A stretch of 38,909 nt of DNA from positions 1 to 38,909 of the IMG/VR virus record IMGVR_UViG_3300020562_000001; one strand, 5' to 3'. Shown here in pieces: positions 15,255 through 21,404 of the stretch. How positions within the stretch are numbered: position 1 is the stretch's first letter; each line of letters starts with the position of its first letter. The position numbers and the translations under genes were made by a program. Under the pieces are notes generated by a model, which made no database searches, was not told where the DNA came from, and worked only from the letters and a program-made list of their open reading frames with translations. The DNA comes from a virus.

Positions 15255-15484
15255 GTAAGATCCTTAGAGCAGACGATATCGTCTGGTACAACTGCGCCGA
15301 CGGATCGTGGGGCGGATGCGAGTCCGACGATCTTGTGATCGTGCGCCTAGCGGACATGACCGAAGATGAACGCGCGCTACTTGACGAGGCCGACGAGTAT
15401 CATCGGAGTCCGCGCGAGGCTATCGTCGGGGCGTACGAGCGGATGGAATCGTACAAGCGTCATCACCCGGAGGTGACATTGTGA
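15251..15484 (+). CDS. Small acidic hypothetical protein
   Basis: 77 residues, GTG start overlapping the previous stop, with GGAGGAGG shortly upstream. It is acidic, with an N-terminal beta-like part (DDIVWYNCADGSWGG) and a helical C-terminus rich in Glu and Asp. No family recognised. Part of the 14427-16032 transcription unit. Confidence 0.6.
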   Translation: MSKILRADDIVWYNCADGSWGGCESDDLVIVRLADMTEDERALLDEADEYHRSPREAIVGAYERMESYKRHHPEVTL

Positions 15485-15747
15485 GTGCAACTGATTGGGA
15501 AGATGAGGTGATCGGCATGACCAACCGCTGTGATTGGATCTGCCCCGCCAACCACAAGCACCCAGGTATCTGCGATCACGTACGTACGCTGCTATCGGTG
15601 ATCGAGTCGCAACGCTACATGATGTGGGACAAAGAGCGGCAAGCTCTATTGCATTGCGCTGACGAGCTGATCGGCATGATGGAACGTGCATTAGAGGATG
15701 ATGCAGTGGCCGAGGCCGAAGCGTACGCGCGAGAGGCAGCATCGTGA
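15481..15747 (+). CDS. Small Cys/His-containing hypothetical protein
   Basis: 88 residues, GTG start with GGAGG upstream, overlapping the previous stop. Cys 17, Cys 21, Cys 31 and His 33 (CDWICPANHKHPGICDH) could bind a zinc ion. A long helix follows, with an acidic end. No family recognised. Confidence 0.6.
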   Translation: MSATDWEDEVIGMTNRCDWICPANHKHPGICDHVRTLLSVIESQRYMMWDKERQALLHCADELIGMMERALEDDAVAEAEAYAREAAS

Positions 15748-15968
15748 AGCGCCGCCTGCTCACAGTGACAGTCGAGGTGCCAGACTCTGCGCGAATGCTA
15801 GTCGCAGTCCGCCACCTACCCGGATGGGCTAGCGTGACGACGAATAACCTGCGGGATTACGCGCTTGCCTATCCTGACTGGGGGTACTTCGTGGCAGGCG
15901 AGCAGGCTAGCCGTTCGCTGCGGCCAGGGTCGAGGCTAATGCAGTCGGCGGCGCTTGACCGATGGTAG
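15744..15968 (+). CDS. Small hypothetical protein
   Basis: 74 residues, GTG start overlapping the previous stop. The N-terminus has a beta-strand pattern (RRLLTVTVEVPD) and the rest is mixed, rich in Ala and Arg. It is the last gene of its unit. A nine-fold TGC repeat and a strong terminator follow directly. Function unknown. Confidence 0.55.
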   Translation: MKRRLLTVTVEVPDSARMLVAVRHLPGWASVTTNNLRDYALAYPDWGYFVAGEQASRSLRPGSRLMQSAALDRW

Positions 15969-15995
15969 TGCTGCTGCTGCTGCTGCTGCTGCTGC
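15969..15995 (+). repeat. (TGC)9 trinucleotide repeat
   Basis: Nine perfect TGC units stand between the stop codon at 15968 and the terminator stem. No frame through it appears to be translated. Such a tract is prone to slippage. Confidence 0.9.
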
Positions 15996-15999
15996 ATTG

Positions 16000-16032
16000 G
16001 GGGAGTCGGACTAGCGCCGGCTCCCCTTTTTT
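16000..16032 (+). terminator. Rho-independent terminator
   Basis: GGGGAGTCGG (16000-16009) pairs with CCGGCTCCCC (16017-16026). This is ten pairs including one T-G wobble, with a seven-base loop, followed directly by six Ts. Confidence 0.92.
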
Positions 16033-16060
16033 ATTGGCGCAAGCTCGCAGCTCTGACCGC

Positions 16061-16089
16061 TTGTAATCCGCACGCGCTAGGTGTACGGT
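16061..16089 (+). promoter_or_regulatory. Promoter TTGTAA-17-TACGGT
   Basis: -35 TTGTAA (16061-16066), 17 bases, -10 TACGGT (16084-16089). It lies just after the terminator at 16000 and before the gene at 16124, which has a CGGAGGT site. Confidence 0.6.
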
Positions 16090-16123
16090 TCGCCGTGTTA
16101 GTCCAACTATCGGAGGTAATGAA

Positions 16124-16585
16124 ATGCCGGAATATCCCTACACATGGCGCGAAGCGGAAGCGGACGCGCAGACAGCGGCGGCGGAAGCGTTTGCCTACGC
16201 TGTCAAGCAGGGCGACGACTTGGACAATGGCGCGGAGCATGACGCGGCGCACGAGTGGGCGGACGGTAGCGAATGGGTCATCTATACCTATCGCGCACGC
16301 TGCCTATGGTTTGACAGCGCCGACGTACAGGATGCGGAGGGCCACATGTTCGATTGTGGCATCGACGCGAGCGCGGACATTGACCGGCGGATAACGTTGT
16401 GTGTGTTTCATGCGTTGTCCGATGCGTTCGCGGAGAAGTGGCGCGAACTAGCCGAGGCGCACGCAGACGAGGACGACGACGACGACGCAGACGACGACGC
16501 GGAAAGTGTCGCAAGCGAACCGCGCGGGTTTATGGAATGGCCGTTCACGATGGAAGTTGTCGCCCGTAAGGACGTGACGGCATGA
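16124..16585 (+). CDS. Highly acidic protein, candidate DNA mimic
   Basis: 153 residues with about 40 Asp/Glu against about 11 Lys/Arg, so net charge is near -29. A run rich in Asp (about residues 114-126) sits near the C-terminus. The ordered part has aromatic and hydrophobic residues (WVIYTYRARCLWF, LCVFHALSDAF), so it is not simply disordered. ATG chosen from CGGAGGT ten bases upstream and a promoter at 16061. First gene of an independent promoter-terminator cassette with C-ending codons unlike the structural genes. Acting as a DNA-mimic anti-defence protein is speculation from charge and context. Confidence 0.65.
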   Translation: MPEYPYTWREAEADAQTAAAEAFAYAVKQGDDLDNGAEHDAAHEWADGSEWVIYTYRARCLWFDSADVQDAEGHMFDCGIDASADIDRRITLCVFHALSDAFAEKWRELAEAHADEDDDDDADDDAESVASEPRGFMEWPFTMEVVARKDVTA

Positions 16586-16785
16586 CCTCGCAAGCGTTCA
16601 CCGATTGGCTAACCGTCATCGTCGTTACCGATGACCCCGCCAACGGCGGCGCGGGAATCCTTACGCTAGGCGATTGCCGCAAGTGTGACGGGACCGGCAT
16701 TGTCGAGCATGTCGGCACGCGCAACGGATCGCCACGCCTAGAATCGTGCGAGAAGTGCGACGGCACGGGAAGCGTGAAGGCATGA
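16582..16785 (+). CDS. DnaJ-type zinc-finger small protein
   Basis: 67 residues. Two CxxCDGTG units (Cys 32/35 and Cys 56/59) match the CxxCxGxG repeats of the DnaJ zinc-finger centre, so a single zinc site is likely. No J-domain is present. It overlaps both neighbours by four bases. Many phage and plasmid proteins carry such isolated modules. Function unknown, possibly chaperone-like or protein binding. Confidence 0.65.
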   Translation: MTSQAFTDWLTVIVVTDDPANGGAGILTLGDCRKCDGTGIVEHVGTRNGSPRLESCEKCDGTGSVKA

Positions 16786-17021
16786 TGCGCGACAACATCA
16801 CCGGACAAACATCCGCACCGGACACGCACTATCGCGACCACACCGGCGGCGTATCATCCGAAGTCGTCTACCCATCCGGGGCTATCCGCTGCTACGGCAC
16901 CGACGCGGACGGCTACCTAGTAACCATGCAATACATTGGCTACACGCGCCGCGAAGCTGTCGCCATGTTTCGCGCAGACATGGCAGGACATTGGGAACGG
17001 ATAGCGAACACGCTGGCATGA
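16782..17021 (+). CDS. Small hypothetical protein
   Basis: 79 residues from ATG 16782; a second ATG follows at once. It has a beta-rich look (SSEVVYPSGAIRCYG, YLVTMQYIGYT) and a C-terminal helix (REAVAMFRADMAGHW). It overlaps neighbours on both sides. No family recognised. Confidence 0.6.
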   Translation: MMRDNITGQTSAPDTHYRDHTGGVSSEVVYPSGAIRCYGTDADGYLVTMQYIGYTRREAVAMFRADMAGHWERIANTLA

Positions 17022-17113
17022 CTGACCTAATCGACACCCTGAAACTGACCGCGCTAATCGTAGGGCCGGCCGTTCCCCTGCTAGCCCTCCTGTACCTGCC
17101 GACTAAACGATAG
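17018..17113 (+). CDS. 31-residue single-pass membrane peptide
   Basis: ATG overlaps the preceding stop (ATGA). The product has one hydrophobic helix (LTALIVGPAVPLLALLYL) and a basic tail (PTKR). It is the last gene before the terminator at 17127. Similar in kind, but not in sequence, to the 24-residue peptide at 13783. Confidence 0.5.
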   Translation: MTDLIDTLKLTALIVGPAVPLLALLYLPTKR

Positions 17114-17126
17114 CGCCACCTCGACC

Positions 17127-17162
17127 GGCCCCGGCACGCTACTACAGGTGCCGGGGCCTTTT
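17127..17162 (+). terminator. Rho-independent terminator
   Basis: GGCCCCGGCAC (17127-17137) pairs perfectly with GTGCCGGGGCC (17148-17158). Loop GCTACTACAG, then TTTT. Stem and loop closely resemble the terminator at 18025. Confidence 0.92.
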
Positions 17163-17254
17163 GCTGCGCTAATGCTGCGCTGCTGCTGAACCGCACGCCA
17201 CGCCAGCACGCCGAACGCTACCGCCAGGCACCGCGTAGCTCCGGCACGCCACGT

Positions 17255-17283
17255 TTGCAATCCGCCACCGCGTCGCGCATTAT
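17255..17283 (+). promoter_or_regulatory. Promoter TTGCAA-17-CATTAT
   Basis: -35 TTGCAA (17255-17260), 17 bases, -10 CATTAT (17278-17283), 36 bases before ATG 17319, which has a CGGAGGT site. It starts a one-gene cassette. Confidence 0.65.
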
Positions 17284-17318
17284 TTGCGTGTAATCCCAAA
17301 TGACCCGGAGGTCAAATC

Positions 17319-18011
17319 ATGTCCGAAGCATTCGCATACCGCCTATCTTTCATTCCCACGGATGCCAACGTTTCGCCCGAAGAGTGTATGGCCGTCTACT
17401 GCTATGACACGCTTGTAGATGCGCAAATGGCCGCCGCCGACGACGCAAGCGCCACCGCGAAGATGCACGCCAACGCTAAAGAGCGCGAAGAGTGGGCCGC
17501 ATACGCGACGACAGCCGCCAACGTCTGCGCCCACGTACTAGACCGCATTGGCACCGCAGCATTCCCCGTACACGTCCGCCACGGCGACAACCCGCGCCAC
17601 GTCGGAACGTACCGCATCGTCCGCCTAACCGAAGGCGACGCGATGGACTGCAGCACATGCAAAAATCCCGGCACCGTCACCTATATCGGTGGACGCGGCA
17701 ACGTAATCGCCTGTTGCGACGACTGTCGCGAAGAGGACGATAAGAGCACAACGCCACACACCCCGTTCCACTCACTTCGCATCCGCGACCGCGTAGAGTT
17801 TGTGCAAGACGTAGAACGCTACCCACACTTCATCGCACACAAAGGATTTACCGGCTACGTCTCGCGCATCACTCACCAAACAGACGGAAGCGTCTGCATC
17901 CTCGAAGTGAAGTGTGACCAGCACCTCCCCGATTGCGAAGAGTGGGACAACAGCGTCGTGTGGGTCATGCCGGAAGATGACGCAGACGCGGAAGCACTAG
18001 CCCGCGTCTAG
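17319..18011 (+). CDS. Hypothetical protein with central zinc ribbon
   Basis: 230 residues. The N-terminal ~80 residues are Ala-rich helices. Cys 111/114 (CSTC) and Cys 132/133/136 (ACCDDC) form a likely zinc ribbon in the centre. The C-terminal ~80 residues look beta-rich (LRIRDRVEFVQDVERY, KGFTGYVSRITHQTDGSVCIL) and may form a small SH3-like barrel. It is acidic overall. It has its own promoter, ribosome site and terminator and uses C-ending codons. No family recognised. Its cassette arrangement suggests an accessory (moron-like) gene. Confidence 0.7.
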   Translation: MSEAFAYRLSFIPTDANVSPEECMAVYCYDTLVDAQMAAADDASATAKMHANAKEREEWAAYATTAANVCAHVLDRIGTAAFPVHVRHGDNPRHVGTYRIVRLTEGDAMDCSTCKNPGTVTYIGGRGNVIACCDDCREEDDKSTTPHTPFHSLRIRDRVEFVQDVERYPHFIAHKGFTGYVSRITHQTDGSVCILEVKCDQHLPDCEEWDNSVVWVMPEDDADAEALARV

Positions 18012-18024
18012 TCACGCACCACCC

Positions 18025-18061
18025 GGCCCCGTCGCGCTACGTCAGGCGGCGGGGCCTTTTT
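18025..18061 (+). terminator. Rho-independent terminator
   Basis: GGCCCCGTCGC (18025-18035) pairs with GCGGCGGGGCC (18046-18056), including one T-G wobble. Loop GCTACGTCAG, then TTTTT. It is a diverged copy of the terminator at 17127. Confidence 0.92.
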
Positions 18062-18331
18062 CATGCCCAAACACACACCACCACCGAATGCCCTACAGGT
18101 GCGTGCCGGTAGCAGGCTTCGCGCGTAGCGTCGCGGAGTCGACCCGGTGCCTGTCATCGCCGCGCATCGCCACAGCCAAGCAACACGAGCGTCAAGCAAC
18201 CAACCCCCCCGAAACGCGCGCGCGTGCTAGGTACGGAGGTCTGGTTTTGTTGTGGGTATGTTTGCTTATGAGGCTTGTTGATGGTTGTTTTTTGATGATT
18301 CTTTCAGCAGGACTCTTGGTGCGCGTGCCGT

Positions 18332-18366
18332 GTGGTTTTGCTCCCCCCCCTTTCCCCCCCCTCACT
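18332..18366 (+). promoter_or_regulatory. C8-TTT-C8 element (second copy)
   Basis: Eight Cs (18343-18350), TTT and eight Cs (18354-18361), preceded by TGGTTTTGCT and followed by TCACTT. It shares the TGGTTT lead, the exact C8-N3-C8 spacing and CACT with the element at 4865. CCCCC/GGGGG around TCACTT can also fold as a hairpin. Role unknown. Confidence 0.5.
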
Positions 18367-18487
18367 TGGGGGTGAACCGCGTGTGGTTCGGGGTTGTGCA
18401 GCTTGTCTGTTCGCTGCTGGCAGCCTGATCGTGTGTGAGGAGAGTCATGGCTGCGCCAATGCCCCTCTGACGGGCGAGTCTCCGCTG

Positions 18488-18515
18488 TTGAGGCGGATCA
18501 GTCTTAGTGTATCAT
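18488..18515 (+). promoter_or_regulatory. Candidate late promoter 1 (TTGAGG-16-TATCAT)
   Basis: -35-like TTGAGG (18488-18493) and -10-like TATCAT (18510-18515), 16 bases apart, upstream of the terminase operon. Confidence 0.4.
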
Positions 18516-18537
18516 GTTGGTGTTGGCGGGTTGGGGG

Positions 18538-18567
18538 TTGATTATCTTGTTGAACGATACGCATTAT
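18538..18567 (+). promoter_or_regulatory. Candidate late promoter 2 (TTGATT-18-CATTAT)
   Basis: -35-like TTGATT (18538-18543) and -10-like CATTAT (18562-18567), 18 bases apart. A start near 18574 would place the tandem hairpin repeat in the 5' leader of the terminase transcript. Confidence 0.45.
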
Positions 18568-18592
18568 TCGAGTTGGATTATTTGCTGGGGGG

Positions 18593-18632
18593 TGTCTCTT
18601 GTGGGGGACGCTTGTCTCCGAGTGGGGACACT
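18593..18632 (+). repeat. Tandem 20-base repeat with hairpins before the small terminase gene
   Basis: Two adjacent units, TGTCTCTTGTGGGGGACGCT and TGTCTCCGAGTGGGGACACT. Each can fold GTCTC against a GGGAC or GGGGAC arm. Position 52 bases before the small terminase gene fits a packaging recognition site or a translational control element. Confidence 0.5.
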
Positions 18633-18683
18633 TATTAGTTTTGGTTGGTGCGGCGAGTGGTGTGTTTGGGGTGGGGATTATCA

Positions 18684-19199
18684 GTGACTAAGCGTGTGGA
18701 TTTGCATGAGCAGCGTGAGCAGGCGGTGGAGCGTTTTGGCTTGTCGTCGGATGCTTTCCTTGTGAAGCAGTATCGGCCTAGTGTGACGATGGCGGAGTTG
18801 AGTGATGAGCATATGAGTGAGGCTATTGAGATGGCGGGTCTTGGCGCGTTCGAGTCGGCTATTGCGAGGGTGCTTGGTGTGCCGGAGAATGTGTTTATGA
18901 GTGCGCTTCGTAAGGGTAAGGTTGGTGAGGAGAAGCGGTTTATAGAGTTTTCTAAGGCGTTTTATGAGGCGCGTAAGAAGCATTTGAAGCGGAATCTTCG
19001 TGTGATGAATGAGGCGGTGGAGGAGGGTGATTGGAAGCCGGCGGCGTGGCAGTTGGAGAGGTCGTTTGGTTTTGCGAAGCAGGAGGTGGTCGAGCATGAT
19101 GTTGCGCCTGAGGCGTTCTCGTTGATGCAGCTTGCTCAGATTCCTGTGGCGGATGCTCGCGCGATTATCGAGGCCGAAGCTGTTGAAGTAGATGAGTAG
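18684..19199 (+). CDS. terS: Terminase small subunit
   Basis: 171 residues from GTG 18684. The N-terminal and central part contains a helix-turn-helix-like region (EAIEMAGLGAFESAIARVLGV). EARKKHLKRNLRVMNEAVEEG and WKPAAWQLERSFGF follow, and this last motif recurs in small terminases. It should bind the packaging site and load DNA on the large subunit. It overlaps the large-subunit gene by eight bases. The start has only a weak GGGG site 8-11 bases upstream. The tandem hairpin repeat just upstream is a candidate target. Confidence 0.8.
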   Translation: MTKRVDLHEQREQAVERFGLSSDAFLVKQYRPSVTMAELSDEHMSEAIEMAGLGAFESAIARVLGVPENVFMSALRKGKVGEEKRFIEFSKAFYEARKKHLKRNLRVMNEAVEEGDWKPAAWQLERSFGFAKQEVVEHDVAPEAFSLMQLAQIPVADARAIIEAEAVEVDE

Positions 19200-20778
19200 T
19201 ACCGAGGTTAGTGTTGATGCTGCTCGTATCCGAGCGAAGATGGCTGACCCAGTGTGGAAGGCTAAGAATCTTTTTGGTTTTGATCCGTGGAGTAAGCAGA
19301 CGGAGATCCTACGCGCGCTTCGTAAGCACAAGCGCGTAGCTGTTCGTTCTTGTCATGGCGTTGGTAAGACTGCGGTTGCTGCTACTGCTGTTCTAGATTT
19401 TATGACGGAAGGGCCGTGTCGCGTAATTACGACTGCGCCTACGTGGAGTCAGGTTGAGCAACTGTTGTGGCGCGAGATCGCTGTTCGGCATTCTAAGATT
19501 CCTGGTGGTAAGGATGCGTTTGGCAAGATGTTCAAGTCAAGCCTTGAAGTTAGGTCGGATTGGTTCGCGATGGGCCTCTCGACTGATAAGCCGGAGCGTT
19601 TCCAGGGTCATCACGCGCCGCGCATGATGCTTGTCGTTGATGAGGCTAGTGGTATTGACGAGGCTATCTACGAAGCTTCAGAAGGTTTCCTCACTGCGGA
19701 CGAAGCGCGTGTCCTTCTGATTGGTAATCCGACGCGCCCGACTGGGACGTTTTATAAAGCCTTCCAGAAGGACTCTGGTTGGTATCAAGTGCATATGAGT
19801 GCGTTTGATGCGCCAGCGTTCACGGGTGAGAAGGTGTCCGAAGCAGCGCAGAAGGCTCTGATTACTCAAGAATGGGTGCAGGACGCGAAGCAACAGTGGG
19901 GTGAGGAGTCTGCTGCGTACAAGATTCGCGTCATGGGCGAGTTTTGTGAGACTACTGGTCGCCAATTCTTCCAATTTTTAGACAAATTAGAGCCGGTTGC
20001 GCCTAAGAAACGTGGCTTTGTGCGGGGAATGCCTGTCCCTGGGGGTCGTATCGAGTTCTATGAGGACTCTAGAGGCGGAATGCGCTTGTGGGAGACGCCT
20101 AAGGCGGGCGAACGCTACATTATTTTTGCTGATGTTGCTGGATCGGTGAGTTTTGACGAGTATGAGCGTCGAGAATCCCGAATTGGCACTGGTGCCGGCT
20201 CGGATTACAGCGTCGCGCAAGTGTTGCGGCGTGATAATGGTCATCAGGTCGCTGAGATTCGTTATCGCGCTGATGTTGACGAGTTCGCAGACGACTTGGC
20301 GCGCCTTGGACGCTTGTATAACGATGCAATCATCGCTATCGAACGAAACGGGCCAGGAACAGCTGTCCTTACCCAGCTAAAGAACACGATGGGGTATCCG
20401 CATATCTGGCGACCACATAATCCGATTGGTGTGAAGGCGAAGTACGAGCAGACGCTTGGTTGGAACACGACGAGTGCGACTCGACCATTGATGCTGGCGG
20501 CTTTGCAAGCTGCGATTCGTGACGAGCCTGAGCGTTTGAAAAGTGATCTTCTCCGTGATGAGATTCGCACGTTTGTTTTTAGGGATCGGAATGGTAAGGA
20601 GCCGCGCCCCGAAGCAGACGAGGGTTGTCACGACGACTTGGTGATGGCTATGGGTGGTGCGCAAGCGGTGTGGCAGCAAGAGTGTACGACCCCTATTCGC
20701 CTTGCTGAGCGTAAGAAACCTGAGCCGCAACCGAATCTTCAGAAGCGTGCGCCACGATTTGTAGTTGGTCGCGGCTGA
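19192..20778 (+). CDS. terL: Terminase large subunit (ATPase and nuclease)
   Basis: 528 residues, normal length. Walker A is SCHGVGKT at 53-60 and Walker B is MMLVVDEA at about 145-152. A coupling-like region follows. The RNase H-type nuclease has IIFADVAGS near 310, IIAIERNGPG near 380 and CHDDLVMAMGG near 480. It pumps DNA into the prohead and cuts it. Because the assembled genome is circularly permuted, headful packaging is possible, but cohesive-end or direct-repeat phages can also assemble this way. An extended two-hairpin region follows its stop. Confidence 0.95.
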   Translation: MSSTEVSVDAARIRAKMADPVWKAKNLFGFDPWSKQTEILRALRKHKRVAVRSCHGVGKTAVAATAVLDFMTEGPCRVITTAPTWSQVEQLLWREIAVRHSKIPGGKDAFGKMFKSSLEVRSDWFAMGLSTDKPERFQGHHAPRMMLVVDEASGIDEAIYEASEGFLTADEARVLLIGNPTRPTGTFYKAFQKDSGWYQVHMSAFDAPAFTGEKVSEAAQKALITQEWVQDAKQQWGEESAAYKIRVMGEFCETTGRQFFQFLDKLEPVAPKKRGFVRGMPVPGGRIEFYEDSRGGMRLWETPKAGERYIIFADVAGSVSFDEYERRESRIGTGAGSDYSVAQVLRRDNGHQVAEIRYRADVDEFADDLARLGRLYNDAIIAIERNGPGTAVLTQLKNTMGYPHIWRPHNPIGVKAKYEQTLGWNTTSATRPLMLAALQAAIRDEPERLKSDLLRDEIRTFVFRDRNGKEPRPEADEGCHDDLVMAMGGAQAVWQQECTTPIRLAERKKPEPQPNLQKRAPRFVVGRG

Positions 20779-20780
20779 TC

Positions 20781-20828
20781 ACAAGTTGCGGCTTGTATTT
20801 TTTGCGCTAATTACAAGGCGCGACTTGT
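20781..20828 (+). other. Long imperfect hairpin after terL
   Basis: Arms 20781-20797 and 20812-20828 pair over 17 positions with one G-G mismatch and one T-G wobble. The loop carries six Ts. It starts two bases after the terL stop codon. Could be an attenuator or an RNA processing site. Confidence 0.6.
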
Positions 20829-20830
20829 TG

Positions 20831-20886
20831 GAGCGGCTAGGAGAATCCGCGAGTGAGCGGGATGGGTTGGCATCTCCTAGCCGCTC
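20831..20886 (+). other. Perfect 14-bp hairpin with nested stem
   Basis: GAGCGGCTAGGAGA (20831-20844) pairs perfectly with TCTCCTAGCCGCTC (20873-20886). The 28-base loop contains a nested CCGC/GCGG stem (20847-20860). No T-run follows, so a structured RNA or processing site is likelier than a terminator. Confidence 0.65.
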
Positions 20887-20901
20887 GCGAACCGTAGCAT
20901 G

Positions 20902-20907
20902 TATTAT
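20902..20907 (+). promoter_or_regulatory. -10 box TATTAT, leaderless-type promoter
   Basis: TATTAT ends six bases before ATG 20914. No Shine-Dalgarno site and no good -35 box at 17 bases. Transcription would begin at or next to the start codon. Confidence 0.65.
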
Positions 20908-20913
20908 TCTCGC

Positions 20914-21243
20914 ATGAGCGAGTATAAGCCCAGCTCTGGAATGCAATCAGCAGCGCGCCGAGGACTAGACCTTGTTAAAGGTGGGCGCGCCGGCGGAGGC
21001 TTCGAGCCTGCTACGGCTACTCGCGCGCGGAAGATCGCCAGTGGCGCACCATTGTCGCGTGATCATGTTATGCGGATGCACTCATTCTTTTCGCGTCACG
21101 CCGTTGACCGCAAGCCTAATTGGGGCGCGAAGGGTAAGGAGACTCCAGGGTATGTGGCGTGGCAGGCGTGGGGTGGGGATGCTGGTGCGGCGTGGGCTGC
21201 TCGGCAGGCTGCAAGCATTAAGCGTGTGGAGTCTGGTAAGTAG
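20914..21243 (+). CDS. Putative virion protein with conserved HxxRMxSFFxRH domain
   Basis: 109 residues, basic. The central and C-terminal part (about 43-101) has SRDHVMRMHSFFSRHAVD and VAWQAWGGDAGAAWA. This pattern recurs in phage structural or head-associated proteins, but its function is not known to me. Arg-rich stretches suggest nucleic-acid contact. It stands between the terminase and portal and is preceded by a leaderless-type -10 box, so the ATG at 20914 is probably the first transcribed codon. Confidence 0.7.
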   Translation: MSEYKPSSGMQSAARRGLDLVKGGRAGGGFEPATATRARKIASGAPLSRDHVMRMHSFFSRHAVDRKPNWGAKGKETPGYVAWQAWGGDAGAAWAARQAASIKRVESGK

Positions 21244-21245
21244 GG

Positions 21246-21251
21246 TATGAT
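21246..21251 (+). promoter_or_regulatory. -10 box TATGAT, leaderless-type promoter
   Basis: TATGAT ends six bases before ATG 21258. The spacer TCTCGT is almost the same as the TCTCGC spacer at 20908. No Shine-Dalgarno site. Confidence 0.65.
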
Positions 21252-21257
21252 TCTCGT

Positions 21258-21404
21258 ATGAGTGCAAAGTACGAGAAGCTTGTGAAGTCGTTGAGCGCGA
21301 AGGGTTCGCGTGATCCAAAAGCTTTGGCTGCGTATATTGGTCGTAAGAAGCTTGGTAAGGAAGAGTTTCAGCGTCGCGCTGCGGCGGGAAGGAGTGCGTC
21401 GTAA
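21258..21404 (+). CDS. 48-residue basic protein
   Basis: Strongly basic, helical protein (YEKLVKSLSAKGSRDPKALAA, RKKLGKEEFQRRAAAG). Preceded by a leaderless-type -10 box and overlapping the next start at TAATG. Similar small basic proteins near phage head genes may bind DNA or RNA, but no family is recognised here. Confidence 0.65.
   Translation: MSAKYEKLVKSLSAKGSRDPKALAAYIGRKKLGKEEFQRRAAAGRSAS

Larger units (their letters stand above)
18062..18683. other. Gene-free control region between accessory cassettes and terminase
   Basis: About 620 bases without a convincing gene. To about 18210 the strand is A/C-rich; after an alternating CG run at 18215-18224 it becomes G/T-rich. It also contains the C8-TTT-C8 tract (18343-18361), a GAACC/GGTTC hairpin (18374-18389), two candidate promoters and a tandem 20-base repeat just before the terminase genes. 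A late control region, packaging site or origin would fit; sequence alone cannot choose. Confidence 0.6.

Noticed and set aside
18088-18541. Two + strand frames in the control region (95 and 69 codons)
   Set aside because: Both run through the C8-TTT-C8 tract or hairpins, their compositions are not protein-like, and no convincing start signals were found. A seven-codon frame at 18446 with a GAGGAGAG site is too short to call.
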